Shown here piece by piece: positions 1 to 9,525 of a stretch of 64,000 nt of DNA (position 1 is the stretch's first letter; every line of letters begins with the position of its first letter). The translations under genes and the position numbers were made by a program. The notes beneath the pieces are model-generated. The model saw only the letters and a program-made list of their open reading frames with translations, made no database searches and was not told the DNA's origin. Origin of the DNA: CAJBLF01 sp964504915. Its GTDB lineage: Bacteria; Patescibacteriota; Gracilibacteria; Absconditabacterales; Absconditicoccaceae. The stretch covers positions 1 to 64,000 of the forward strand of contig CAZDFH010000004.1 of NCBI GenBank assembly GCA_964504915.1, given 5' to 3'.

Positions 1-755
1 TGGAAAAAATTATCTGCCTGTGCATGAGTCAGTCCATAATATTTCTTTGCTTTCCAGATCCTCACTTTGCCATTTGAGATAAATGGAGCATATGCTGATC
101 TAATATTCTGCTTGAGTTGTTGTGTCAGATAAGGATCTTTACTAAAAATTTTGAAGGAGAAGGATGCAAAAATTTCTGGTTTCTCTTCTTTTTTTGGCTC
201 GGCATCTAGGTCTGATTTGCCTTTTCTTGTGCCCCAGAGGAGTTTGAATACATATGCTAATGTCCGTGGATGTTTGAAACTATAGGTGAAATAGAGGTCC
301 AATCTACTCTCTTGATCTATTGTCGTGAAGAGTGCAAATAAGGCACTCATAGGATCCATATAGGTTCCATCTCTTGTAAATTCTTCTTTCGTCAAAAATT
401 TTCCTCTTCGTGAAAAGCGGATATGTTCTCTATTCTCTGGTATTTTGATTGGAGTGACATCAATAATATCTGACGTAGGATAACTTGCGAAAAAGGCATT
501 CGTGAAATATGCTTTGAATCTTTTGGGTATGCCGACGTACATCTTGATATCTGATGCATTTCAGCTGACCATAAAGACGATTTTCTTCCTTTTGAGTGAG
601 ATGAGATTTTTGCTAAGCGTATCCCAGTGGCCGATAGTACGGTCATTATCCTTGAAAGGTTTGATTTGAAAAAAAACCATTCCAGAGGTGGTCGCTGTCG
701 TTTGTGCTGAGCTGGATACCAGCTTTCATCCCATTTTTTCTATTGGATTACCCAT
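1..755 (-). CDS. Conjugation-type (TraG/VirD4-like) protein, N-terminal fragment
   Basis: The gene runs off the left edge, so only about 251 N-terminal residues are visible. The start is the ATG at 755; the frame is open to position 1 with UGA read as Gly (for example VSGNASDIKMYVGIP). The visible part has the layout of the N-terminal domain seen before the motor in TraG/VirD4-type ATPases of candidate-phyla bacteria: a strand-rich region with a YVGIPKRFKAYF-like stretch, a YPTSDI motif, then an acidic and lysine-rich linker (DAEPKKEEKPE). The gene at 23604-26774 has the same style of domain (FIVGIYPEYQNIV). No Walker motif lies in the visible part; it would be left of the window. The family assignment is inference from the layout and the second gene. 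Confidence 0.5.
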
Positions 756-1393
756 GTTTTTGTTGTATATTATGATACAAAAGAGATACATTTGTATGTG
801 TTGACATTGTCGTCAATTAATATTATACATATTTTCTAATAGAAAGCAAGTTTTTATTGCTGTTTCATGCCATTATATCCTTTTACCTTATTTAACAGTT
901 TTTCCTGATGTTTTGTCGCTTTCTAATCCCACCGCTGCGCTTGGCCTTACTTTTGTCTTGATACAAAAGTAAGCAAAAAATCAAGTCGCAACAGACTCGC
1001 AGAATTTATGTTACAGTCTAGTTATCTTTGTTTCTTATTTCTAATGTTGGTAGTCCATTTGTCTCGCCCCCACCTACGGCGGGTTCCCGCTCGACTTGTG
1101 TATTTATTATTATTCACGGTATTCTGTTAGCTCAGACATGGTGTTGCGACGTCGCTCCAAAATTCTTTCTTTGTGATTCTTGTATTTGTCGACCTTTTTT
1201 TTATACTTCTAGCAATTCTAAATTTTAAATTCTAAATTTTAAATTCCGTTCTATGTATATCTATTCTTTTACGAAATTTGGCTGATTTGATAAGGTGTTT
1301 AGGTTGCCTTTGGAATTTTCGTGAAGAGAAGAAAAATCGAAATCCAAGAAAAAATGACCTCAAATGTGAGATTTGATCAAAATCTGAGAGGAA
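756..1393. other. Intergenic region with a degenerate hairpin repeat
   Basis: About 640 bases with no convincing gene under code 25. At 944-971 there is an inverted repeat, CTTACTTTTGT / ACAAAAGTAAG, followed by CAAAAAATCAAG and ACTCGCAG. It matches the start of the structured repeat seen complete at 39146-39357 and 63252-63452, with compensating changes in the stem. A second GC-rich hairpin lies near 1070-1095. AT-rich tandem TTCTAAATTT units follow near 1212-1245. Confidence 0.55.
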
Positions 1394-2053
1394 ATGTATC
1401 TGGTATTATGAGAGAAAATGTCCTTTGAAGAGCTGTATTTCAATGCTGTCATCGTATCGAGAGCTCCGACTACTATTGTGTATGCCAAATTTCTCTCCAA
1501 ACAGGCGATGCAATTGCTTCATTGGATGGTAGAGACCTATTATACTACTTACAAGTCAGTGGTGAAACACTTTATTACTGATGAACTGAATAAGCTTCTT
1601 GAAAGAGAATCAAAAATTGGAAAGAATTGAGGAACATCGAGGAACGTCGAGGAAAATAAAAAAACGTTGGAACAAAATACACTTAGCTGATTTACTTTGG
1701 CGAAAAAATGACAAACATTGGTGGTTTTTCCAGATTTACGAACGATGACGAATTCGAGTGTAGAGTGTAGAGTGCAGAGTACGGAGTTGCCTTGAACGGT
1801 GACATTACTCGCGAGTCAGACGGAGAAGCAAAAGGCAGAACATCGATGGGAGATCAAGAAGGGGATGAAATCAGTCATTTTGTGTACCTACGCAGAGATA
1901 TTCCAAGATTTTCATGATTTACAAAAGATTATTCGGATCGATCCACATAAGTGGTACTATGCGAATCAGCAAGATCCTAGATACAAGGTTGGTGAAGTAT
2001 TGAAAAAGATGGCTGAACTTTACTGAGCAGAGCTGGAATTGGCTTGAATATAA
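1394..2053 (+). CDS. PriA-like protein, short form with degenerate helicase motifs
   Basis: The 219-aa product starts at the ATG at 1394 (MYLVLGEKMSFEELYFNA), which resembles the PriA (primosomal protein N') N-terminal DNA-binding domain. The C-terminal half matches the PriA segment around motif II: a CTYAEIFQDFHDL stretch, then IDPHKWYY where PriA has DEEH, then NQQDPRYKVGEVLKKMAELY, equivalent to the PriA QQEGPRYHARD region. Walker A is absent and the DEEH box is lost, so ATPase activity is unlikely. PriA is normally over 700 aa. The reading frame depends on several UGA = Gly codons. It ends at TAA just before a short palindrome; another frame continues with coding-like sequence (VDSAELRELKVDGDL), so the 3' end may be disrupted. 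It could be a working short paralogue or a decaying gene. Confidence 0.6.
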
Positions 2054-2061
2054 GGTTGATT

Positions 2062-2143
2062 CCGCAGAACTGCGGGAGTTGAAAGTTGACGGCGACCTTA
2101 TTGCTGTCATTCCGGCGCCCGCCCCGCAGAACTGCGGTGGTTA
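2062..2143. repeat. Pair of short palindromes (CCGCAGAACTGCGG)
   Basis: The 14-bp perfect palindrome CCGCAGAACTGCGG occurs twice within 82 bases, at about 2062-2075 and 2130-2143, directly after the PriA-like gene. It is GC-rich against an AT-rich background. The sequence between the copies is open in one frame. Confidence 0.7.
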
Positions 2144-2296
2144 AGCATTGCGGCCGGAATCTTAATGATAGTATTGGTTGTTTGTATTCTCTGAGGTCGC
2201 CCAGTTGAGGGTGAAGGAAATTTTTTATAAAAAGAAAATCTCGCCACTGGTTAAGTGTGAGAAGTTCTGCCGTAGATAACGGTCTTAATGTCTTAG

Positions 2297-2824
2297 TTAG
2301 GGGCGAGGGAAAAGTTTTATTCCGCCATTCGTGAGATTGAAAACGAAATTGGGATTACTTTCGCTCCACATAATGGATTTTACGAATGTGGCTTTTTCTC
2401 CTTTGCATGCTATGGGAAGCGTACAATACAACTCACCATCGAAGCTTAAGTACACCACATCCAGTGAAGTGTTCCACTTGAAATGGGTTAGTGCCTGTAA
2501 CAACAGGCGTTCGTTTGGTGTATAACATTCCGCTTTTTGAAGTGCCGTCACCAAGTCTTTTCCGATGACCTGGGAGATGAATTTTTCTTGGCTTTTTTTG
2601 ATTCCTCTTCTGACAGAATTCGTCATTATGACGAATAAAACCACCGTCATGACCATGATAGCTATTAAACAAAGGTATGGAATTAGGGAGTTTTCCTTCT
2701 GCAAGATAGCTATAAAGCATCCTGCTGTAATTATCTCTATTATGATAGCTATAGCTGTCATAATGTTGATGGCTTTCCATCCTTTTTTCTGCTGCTCTTT
2801 GAGCAGATTGTCATAATTTCTCAT
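2297..2824 (-). CDS. Hypothetical membrane protein, two transmembrane segments
   Basis: The 175-aa product has no UGA codons. A short charged N-terminus (MRNYDNLLKEQQKKG) is followed by two hydrophobic segments at about residues 20-41 and 47-68, then a soluble domain of about 105 residues with a C-terminal strand-rich part. No family recognised. It stands alone on the minus strand, upstream of and divergent from the pilus cluster. Confidence 0.65.
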   Translation of the reverse strand: MRNYDNLLKEQQKKGWKAINIMTAIAIIIEIITAGCFIAILQKENSLIPYLCLIAIMVMTVVLFVIMTNSVRRGIKKSQEKFISQVIGKDLVTALQKAECYTPNERLLLQALTHFKWNTSLDVVYLSFDGELYCTLPIACKGEKATFVKSIMWSESNPNFVFNLTNGGIKLFPRP

Positions 2825-3128
2825 TGTTGCTATAGATTTTTGGGTTAATATTTTTTTGTTATCATCCTTTGGATATACATTTATTGTCCTATGTCAAGCC
2901 TTTTTGGAAAAAGGAGCTTTAGAATTTGCATTAAATCGGATTCTCGTATATAATTGAATAAGAATCGTATGAGAGAATTGTAATGTGTTGTAATGTATCG
3001 TAATGTGTTGTAATGTATTGCACAATTCATTGCTACTTCATTACACGAAGTACATTACTATCCATTACTCAACGATGTGTATTCAATCCGTTAGTATCAA
3101 TGTTCTTTTATTCTTTAGTTGATCCGCA
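2825..3128. other. Intergenic region with TGTAATG repeats
   Basis: About 300 bases between divergent genes. From about 2980 to 3025 the unit TGTAATG(T)TGTAATGTATCG repeats imperfectly, and related CATTAC units appear in reverse from 3030 to 3070. Similar TGTTAC units recur downstream at 4444-4550. The region must hold the pilus-cluster promoter, but I see no clear consensus. Confidence 0.45.
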
Positions 3129-3680
3129 ATGGCAAGTTGATTTCATTCTAGACGAAAACTATATTTCCAAATTGCTTTGGTGCTTTTTATCTTATCCTTG
3201 TTATGATTTCTGTTTTTCAAGGTATATGGATTTTTCGTTCACCAAAAGATCTCTGATCAAGAAGTCGTGTTGTCTGGACAAAACCAGATCGTCGAGTCTT
3301 ACAAGTCGTTGACCTGATACAACAAACTTCAGGCAGTTAAGTTGTTGGAGACTCAACAATCCAACACTCCTTGGTCTGAGCATATTAGTCAGGTGATTGC
3401 TATGCTAGAGGATATCAAAGGCGTTCAATCAAATGGGAATGATAGTATCGTACTCTCTGATTTTAAAGTGAGTTTGGACAAGATCAGTCTCAAAGGTAAA
3501 GTATCCAATCTCAAAGTGCTGTATACTACTACAGATGGAGCTACGTCACTTTTTGATAGATTCTCTCAGCTAGATTTCATCCAAGATATTCGTGTCCAGA
3601 CCTATGATAGAGTAGGCGATGCTGGATATTTTTCATTCGTTTTAGAAGCTAACATTGTCGATAATGGAACCACAAAATAA
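3129..3680 (+). CDS. PilN-like type IV pilus assembly protein
   Basis: The 183-aa product has a short basic N-terminus (MASGFHSRRKLYF), one membrane segment at about residues 12-36, a coiled region, and a compact C-terminal domain (SDFKVSLDKISLKGKVSNL, then LFDRFSQLDFIQDI). This is the layout of PilN/PilO-class inner-membrane pilus proteins. The frame crosses UGA codons at residues 4, 25 and about 68. Its end overlaps the next gene by 17 bp. The start is uncertain: in-frame ATG 3073 would add about 19 residues. The assignment rests on layout and on the PilO-like and PilC neighbours. Confidence 0.65.
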
Positions 3681-4443
3681 TGATCAGATCATTACCAGAT
3701 TACTGGGCGAACAAAGAGCTCCTGATGCAAAGGAAGCACTTTTGGCTAATGATAGTCAGGTGTTGATTACGACATCGAGAGTGGTAAGTATCAGATATAG
3801 AGTGTATTTTTTGATTATGCTCGTGCTCGTCATTGTATTTGGTAATTATATTCTCTTGCCAGCTTGGGACGCTTTTCAGTCCATAAGAGGTGAGCTGCAG
3901 TCTACAAATCTCAAGGTGAATAGTTTCGCTACCAATAAGCTCAAGATGGATGCTGACAAGACCTTGATTTCCAAGATGGAGAGCCAGCAAGCGACTATAG
4001 TTTCTTGTCTCAATGATAGAGTCTGATGTAAAGAAATAGATGAATCTATCAGGAATAATTTTGGCTTTGCTAGATCATATATCCAGCTCAATAATTTGAC
4101 CGATCCCAAAATGGTCATTAATGAAAAGATACTTCTCACCAATATTAATGAATATTTACTCAAGGACAATGATGGTAGTAGAAATGGTACGATCAATAAA
4201 ATTGCTATCGGTGAATCCAAACAGTTTATGGACAATCTCTGGTTTGTCCCTCTCCAGCTCACTATCAAATTTGATAATAAAGATAGCTTACTTTCCTTCT
4301 TAGATAATGTGGAGACCAAAATCCTTCCAGATCCTGCGTATCGTGTCTTATACAAGATAGACAAAGTAGCTTACGATATTGCGAACTATGCGACTCAGCA
4401 AAGTGTGGAGATTGATTTGAATGCGTATTATTACACGAACTAA
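3664..4443 (+). CDS. PilO-like type IV pilus assembly protein
   Basis: The 259-aa product has a cytoplasmic N-terminus of about 45 residues, one membrane segment (VYFLIMLVLVIVFGNYILLP), an alpha-helical stretch rich in K/E/Q/S, and a C-terminal domain that contains LWFVPLQLTIKFDNKDSLLSFLDNV in outline. This fits PilO, which partners PilN in the pilus alignment complex of the inner membrane. A UGA near residue 120 (DRVGCKEID) would split the gene in standard code. The start ATG lies inside the upstream gene, suggesting translational coupling. Confidence 0.65.
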
Positions 4444-4598
4444 ATGTAACATATTCGCCAAGGCGAACGTAATGTATCCTTCGGATGTAACATATTGTAA
4501 GCAACGCTAATTGAAAATATGTTACTATGTGTTACCATGTGTTACGATGTGAAAACAATCAATCCGCGATATATCTATTTATTTGTTTTAGCAAGTCC

Positions 4599-5729
4599 AT
4601 GCAAGAAGGCCAAGATCAGGATGTATATAAAGTAGGCCCAATCGATGGTATCATCGTATCTACTTTGCAATCGATTGATAAGTGAAGCTTTGGCACCAAA
4701 GATAAAATTTTGTTTTTCAAAGAACTTGCCTATTTGCTTGGTGGAGGAGTGTCCTTCACTGATGCGATGGAATTGATCAGTTCTACCTCTACCAACTATG
4801 CAATCAAAGAAATAGCGAAGACCGTTTCTGCTTTTCTCCATCAGTGAAAAAGTTTGTCTTATGCGCTCAATAGATTGCCGGATTATTTTGATGCAGGAGA
4901 TTATAGTATTATCAAGGCTGGTGAAGCCTCTGGTAACTTACCACAAGTATTGCAATCTTTGGCTCAAGAATATGTCTATACCAAAGAAATTAAGGATAAA
5001 TATATTGGTGCCTTGATCTATCCAGCGATGCTTATCATCGTCGCTATTGTCGCCGTATTTGCTTTATTCCTTCTTGTCTTGCCAAATATTTTTTCTATCG
5101 CAGATAGTTTCGCTGGCATCAAGTTACCTTTTGTTACTCAGATGCTGAGAGATATTTCACTATTTTTCCAACATAATTGGCAGATTGTCCTTGGTGCTGT
5201 TGTCGGTCTTTCACTGGTCTGAGGTGTGTTTTTCTCTACCGAAGCAGGAAAAAAAAGCTGGTTCAAAATCTTGTTGAGTATCCCATTGGTTGGGAAGATG
5301 ACTAGGTACTTCTATCTCGTGAGGTGGTGTAGATATATGAAGTTATTATTAAGCTCTGGCCTGAGTTATATCCAGACATTCCAACTACTCAGAGATATTC
5401 TAGGAATCCCTGCATATCAAAGCATGATACAACGTGTCTTAGAAGGGTTGAACAAAGGTGATTCGATCTACAATAGTTTAAAAGATGAAGTAGATCTCAT
5501 TCCTTCTGATGTTTCTGTCATGATCAAAGTCTGAGAACAGACTGCCAATCTCTCCAATTCATTGGACAATGTATTGCATATGTATGAATCAGATTTGAAT
5601 AATTTGATCAACCGTTTAGCCAAGGTTATAGAGCCTATTATGCTTATTTTCGTCGGCTGAATTATCGTGGTCATTGCCCTCGGAATCTTCTGATTGATTC
5701 TGCAAATTATGCAAGGAGCTGGATTGTAA
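4599..5729 (+). CDS. pilC: Type IV pilus inner-membrane platform protein PilC (T2SSF family)
   Basis: The 376-aa product has two type II secretion F domains. The first holds LAYLLGGGVSFTDAMEL and GEASGNLPQVLQSLA; the second holds YMKLLLSSGLSYIQTFQLL and VGEQTANLSNSL. Membrane segments follow each, with the last near the C-terminus. The GE-x-SG-x-L and GEQ-T-x-N-L motifs are typical of the family. PilC anchors the pilus ATPase on the inner membrane. Several UGA codons encode Gly at motif positions. The start at 4599 is the first ATG in frame; the family is usually near 400 aa, so the length fits. It follows the PilO-like gene after a spacer rich in TGTTAC repeats. Confidence 0.9.
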
Positions 5730-5844
5730 TATTGAGAAATGGAAATATTGAGAAATGGAGAAATGAAGATTTCTCTTTTTTTCTGCTTGATTTTTCTCTA
5801 TAGCTCATTACCTATTTTATAATTTTACTTTGTATATTGTTCTT

Positions 5845-6060
5845 ATGAAAAAAATTGTTGCACTGAGAATTGTTTTGATCATTGCTCTGGCTGGTATGTC
5901 GTTTGCTGGATTTTTGTCGTATAGTGAAATTATCAGAAAATCTTGTGCGGTAGGTGGTTGCTGACATTTGCTTGGTATCCCAGTATGTCTCTATGGATTT
6001 ACTATGTATACGCTTATCGTTATCATTACCTTGATCGGTCTTTGTTCTAAGAAAAAATAA
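5845..6060 (+). CDS. Small VKOR-like membrane protein
   Basis: The 71-aa product has an N-terminal membrane segment, then a CAVGGCGHLLGIPVCLYGF stretch and a second membrane segment. The cysteine pattern and the GIPVxxxG turn resemble vitamin K epoxide reductase-like (VKOR) proteins, which re-oxidise thiol oxidoreductases. The third Gly of the motif is a UGA codon. Full VKORs have four or five membrane segments, so this would be a minimal form. Alternatively it is an unrelated small cysteine membrane protein. Confidence 0.5.
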
Positions 6061-6073
6061 TTCCTTTCTACTC

Positions 6074-7042
6074 TTAGTAAAAATTGTTTTTGATAAGTTT
6101 ATTAAACTCATGTAACACATCAAAGAATTCATTTTTTTCTGTGTTAGATGCAAACTTATACTCTATAGGAGTTCTCTTTTTGACGAAATCAGTCTGTGCT
6201 GCATGGTGTATGTGTAAGAAATAATAATAGGCCTGATTTATAAACTTCAGTTCCTCTTCACTTATAGATCATAACATATTGGCTTCGCTCATTATATCCA
6301 ATTTTTCTTTTGTGGATTTTCCAAAAATATCAAACATCTCTAAATTTTTTTGTCCCATAATCTTTTTCATGATGTTGTATTGTAAATATCTGAGCGGTCA
6401 AAGTTTTATACCGCGTTCTATGCCGACATTTTTGTCATAACATATGCCATCTTCTCAAAAATGTGTTTGTACTTCTTTTTTCCATGTATTCTCTCATCTT
6501 TCGCTAATATTTTCGTGTAGACGGACTCTTTGCTTCCATTCCCTTTTATCTCACTTAGAAACTTTTGCTAAGTCTCTCATATATGCATCTTTACGTTCTT
6601 TATTATTCTGTTCTTCTCAAAACAACATATGACTATCCAAAAAACGTGTTGGAAAGAATACGCGATGCTGTTCATCAAACGCTCTTGGATAGTAGAATAT
6701 GTTATTGTATCTAGGTCATTGTACTTCCATATAACTTAATATCTTCATTGTTGTATTTTTGTTTGATTGATGTAGCTCACTTTTCAAACAGTTCATGAGT
6801 TTGTTAGCTCTTATAGAATCGTCTGTTTTGGTTATCAATAAGAGTTCTCATGGTGACATTCTCTCCATGTTTTCTTTTCTCCCATCGCTTCATATGGCAT
6901 ATACTAATGCTTCGTTGTCTTCTATAAGATTTTTTATACAATCATATATTTGATTTTTTATAAAAGATACTCTTCATTGTCGAGCATTATGTATTTCTTC
7001 TATGTATTGATTATTAATATCATTAAAGCTTTTTAATAGCAT
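6074..7042 (-). CDS. Hypothetical protein with a nucleotidyltransferase-like motif
   Basis: The 322-aa reading frame crosses many UGA codons. Residues near 60 read ALVYAIGSDGRKENMERMSP followed by GELLLI. This resembles the G-S/D-G-R-x-E motif of DUF294/GlnD-type nucleotidyltransferases. The rest is basic and helical (AKVSKGDKREWKQRVRLHEN). A TTG 45 bases upstream is an alternative start. It sits between the VKOR-like and MauE-like genes. The function is unknown; the transferase link is a motif-level guess. Confidence 0.5.
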
Positions 7043-7129
7043 ACATGTATGATTGATAAATGATACAATAATATATCTATTTACCAAAATATGTCAATCT
7101 ATTTTCTTGTTTTAAGCTTTACCTTTATA

Positions 7130-7717
7130 TTAATGACAATTTGCTCCGCTGGAAACAATTGTCTGTGTGGAAGTAGTACTTATTGTTTGCATCGCACTTC
7201 CCAATGTTACACTTCCCATTCGAAATAACATAATCACTGCCATTGCTCACATGGCAATATTTTCTATAAGATTAATTATGCTCATTGGTAAGGGAAATTT
7301 GGTCCCCATACAGACACAGTCTATATCTTTCTTTGCTTTTAATGCATACCAGATGCCTATACCGGTGATTCAAACTAATAGGACAGTTGCAACGTTTATC
7401 GTTAGCCAATAGTGCATTTGCTTGTCTCGCAAATATGCGATTCCTAGTAAGATTTCTAGGAATGGGAAAAGATAGCCGTATGGTTTTCGTTTTTTAGCGA
7501 CGATATCATATTGCATAAATGTAGTGACAAATCATTCTAGATCTAGAAGTTTCAATACTCCAAAAAGCAGAAATCGCACACCCATAAAATCATTCATGGC
7601 AATCATGCCGACCCGATGTCCTATCATTATTTGATGTACAGCCGTGTAAATAAAGACGGCCATCATGGCGAGATAAAACGGGATGAATATTCTGTGAGAT
7701 TTTTTTTTCTGTTCCAT
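7130..7717 (-). CDS. MauE/DoxX-like membrane protein
   Basis: The 195-aa product has about four membrane segments and resembles the MauE domain (methylamine utilisation, heavy-metal-linked membrane proteins). It has a conserved-type start (HRIFIPFYLAMMAVFIYT), a middle LEILLGIAYL segment and a CVCMGTKFPLP motif where the family has a Cys-containing turn. UGA encodes Gly at three or more positions. It lies 20 bp after csoR on the same strand, so it is probably co-transcribed with the copper sensor. The C-terminus ends SGANCH, possibly metal-binding (inference). Confidence 0.65.
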
Positions 7718-7737
7718 TGTGTCCGTTACGAATAAAA

Positions 7738-8016
7738 TTATTTTCTAGTAGAAACATCTCGTACTCTGATTAATTCTTTGACAAAGGTATCGACTTCTTT
7801 TTTGTCTTTGGAAAGGAGCTTCTTGGCTCCGCAGCATTTGATGTGGTTTTCTAGAAGTCTATTGTTTGCATTCTTCAATAAGCCAATAGCTGCATTGATC
7901 TGCTGTGCAATATCAGCACAATAGATGTCATCTTCGACCATTTTTTCGATCTTTTTGATGACTCCAGATGCTTTTTTGATGGCGAGAGCGATGTCTTTTT
8001 GATTGGTTCCGAGCAT
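7738..8016 (-). CDS. csoR: CsoR-family copper-sensing repressor
   Basis: The 92-aa all-helical protein belongs to the CsoR/RcnR (DUF156) family. The Cu(I) ligand set of CsoR is present with the correct spacing: Cys33, His58 and Cys62, from the YCADIAQQI and ENHIKCCG segments (the His is 25 and the Cys 29 residues after the first Cys). In the family, Cu(I) binding releases the repressor from its operator. A CCTA-N4-TAGG inverted repeat lies just upstream (8049-8065), and the same site lies upstream of the metallothionein gene. There are no UGA codons. Confidence 0.88.
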   Translation of the reverse strand: MLGTNQKDIALAIKKASGVIKKIEKMVEDDIYCADIAQQINAAIGLLKNANNRLLENHIKCCGAKKLLSKDKKEVDTFVKELIRVRDVSTRK

Positions 8017-8048
8017 AATGTATGATAAAAAATAAAACTTGCTTTTTG

Positions 8049-8065
8049 CCTACGGTTAGGTATAG
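8049..8065 (-). promoter_or_regulatory. Putative CsoR operator upstream of csoR
   Basis: The sequence CCTA-CGGT-TAGG-TATAG lies 33 bases before the csoR start. The half-sites CCTA/TAGG and the adjacent TATAG are identical to the site at 8459-8475, while the four central bases differ. On the minus strand the TATACC part could overlap the -10 region. This supports autoregulation (inference). Confidence 0.6.
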
Positions 8066-8136
8066 TTTTTGTACAGGAGTTAATGATTCGTGATCTTGTA
8101 TCACTGATTGTTAACTTTTTTATTATATATCAAAAA

Positions 8137-8280
8137 TTATTTGCAATCGCAGCAGCATTTGCATTCCTCTTCGCAGGTGCATTTTCCTCATTCGCAGCAT
8201 TTGCAGTCGCAATTACATTCTTTACAATCGCAGGTTTTCTTGGTTCCGCAACCACACTTTGTTTTTTTCTCTTCTGTCAT
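8137..8280 (-). CDS. Cysteine-rich metallothionein-like protein
   Basis: The 47-aa product contains 16 cysteines, mostly in CxC, CC and CCC groups (CGCGTKKTCDCKECNCDCKC, then CTCEEECKCCCDCK). The rest is mainly Lys and Glu, with no aromatic residues. This is the composition of metallothioneins, which bind Cu(I), Zn(II) or Cd(II) in thiolate clusters. One Gly near residue 31 is a UGA codon, so standard-code gene finding would break the gene. It lies directly upstream of csoR on the same strand and behind a matching operator, so copper buffering is the likely role. It is not closely similar to a metallothionein class I can name. Confidence 0.85.
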
Positions 8281-8308
8281 GATGATGTATTATAAATTAA
8301 AAGTTTCA

Positions 8309-8467
8309 TTACCGACTGTTTTCGAAATCTGTAATCACTTTGCTTTGCTTGTGCTGACAGTTTCTTTTATCCTGAGGTACGAAGGACAAATCGTCGGTAT
8401 TGTTCTCCCATCCAAAACAAACTTCATTGCACTTGTTTCTTTTGGTGATCGAACTAACCCTAACCAT
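8309..8467 (-). CDS. Possible small cysteine-containing leader ORF
   Basis: A 52-aa frame begins inside the operator region (MVRVSSITKRNKCNEVCFGW) and contains CNEVC and NCQHK, which could bind metal. It fills most of the long leader between the promoter and the metallothionein start. If the promoter call at 8480-8507 is right, the ATG would sit only a few bases from the transcript start. It may be a real small protein or chance. Confidence 0.3.
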   Translation of the reverse strand: MVRVSSITKRNKCNEVCFGWENNTDDLSFVPQDKRNCQHKQSKVITDFENSR

Positions 8468-8507
8468 AGGTATAGGTATAGTATACTCAGAAAAAATTTA
8501 AATGCAA
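8459..8507 (-). promoter_or_regulatory. Metallothionein promoter with overlapping CsoR-type operator
   Basis: On the minus strand there is a TTGCAT -35 box (8502-8507), a 16-bp spacer and a TATACT -10 box (8480-8485). Immediately downstream lies CCTA-ACCA-TAGG-TATAG (8459-8475, plus-strand reading), the same inverted repeat as upstream of csoR. A GTATAG unit is repeated next to it. A repressor bound here would cover the -10 and start region. Confidence 0.6.
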
Positions 8508-8576
8508 GACTTTCTTTAGTTGACTTTTTTGTCTGAATATATATAAAAGATTGTATTTATTTTTGAAATACTTCCC

Positions 8577-8888
8577 ATGAAATGAACCGTAAGGAAACTC
8601 TTTAGGCCATGAGGTATTGTACAAGAAGTTAATAAAAACATAGAAATTGACGAACAATGAAAGGTGATTGATGGGAATAAAAATTGATATACTAAAGTTC
8701 CTTATTTTGGAAAGGTTACGAAGGTAGAAATTGCCTGAGCTATGACCTTAAAACAACCCCGAACTATAGATGCGGATAATCTTTCTTCTACGGCTTTTAT
8801 GGAGCATGGAAATACATGAGCTAATGTCGTTCTACGAAATTCAAATGGCGGAATTACAGAGGCCTTATTTGAAGCGATTGCTAATTAA
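8577..8888 (+). CDS. Hypothetical protein (103 aa)
   Basis: The gene is visible only under code 25: six UGA codons interrupt it in standard code. The product is soluble, with GIVQEVNKNIEID, VPYFGKVTKVEIAGAM and GANVVLRNSNGGITEALFEA segments that suggest a beta-rich fold. No family recognised. It precedes the pilin genes but is separated from them by about 110 bases. Confidence 0.6.
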
Positions 8889-8998
8889 ATCATAATTACC
8901 TTAATGAAATACTATTCTTGGTGAGTAGTATTTTTTTTTCTTGTTGAAAGTCTGTCTACAATTGCTACATATATGCTGTCTTTATTCCCTTCTGCTAT

Positions 8999-9460
8999 AT
9001 GAAAAAAGCTTTCACTCTCATAGAGATGGTACTTGTGCTTGTCATCATCGGCATTTTGATGGGTGTGACGATGAAGTTTGGGTCCAATCGTATTACTGAT
9101 CTCAAGGCACAATCGTTGAAGGACAAATTTGTCGATACTTATTCAGAAGTGCAATCACAAAACCTTGCGTCAAGTTATCATCAGCAATATCGTTACACGA
9201 CATTGACGCTGACGTTTGGTAGTGGTATTGTAGCTACCTATGATGGTAGTGGGGCAGTCCAATTATTCTCCGATACGCAGGATATGCAAATAAAAAATAT
9301 CGTCTGACCATCCACTTTGTTTCTGACTCCGTATCATATGGGATGCACGTCGAAGGAATGAACATGAATGTCTTTTGCTTTGGAAGTGAATGGGAATAAA
9401 ACGTATTGCTTTCAAATTGTTACAGATACTTGTAAACTCATTGAGATAGCTTGTGAGTAG
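8999..9460 (+). CDS. Type IV pilin-like protein
   Basis: The 153-aa product starts MKKAFTLIEMVLVLVIIGIL, a class III prepilin signal: a short basic leader, then F-T-L-I-E with Glu5 and a long hydrophobic helix. The leader ends in Ala rather than the usual Gly before FTLIE. The C-terminal globular part is beta-rich and has four cysteines (GCTSKEG, TYCF, TCKLIEIAC), possibly disulfide-bonded. Three UGA codons encode Gly. It is the first of four pilin-type genes in a row, so it is probably a major or minor pilin. Confidence 0.82.
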
Positions 9461-9525
9461 AGTAAACTGAGTAAAATGGGCTTTGGGTAAAATGGGATAA
9501 CAGATAACGGAATAGTTTATATCGT

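Noticed and set aside
392..646. Minus-strand 84-codon open frame
   Set aside because: Another minus frame of the same segment is open from 755 to the left edge with UGA = Gly and has a coherent domain.
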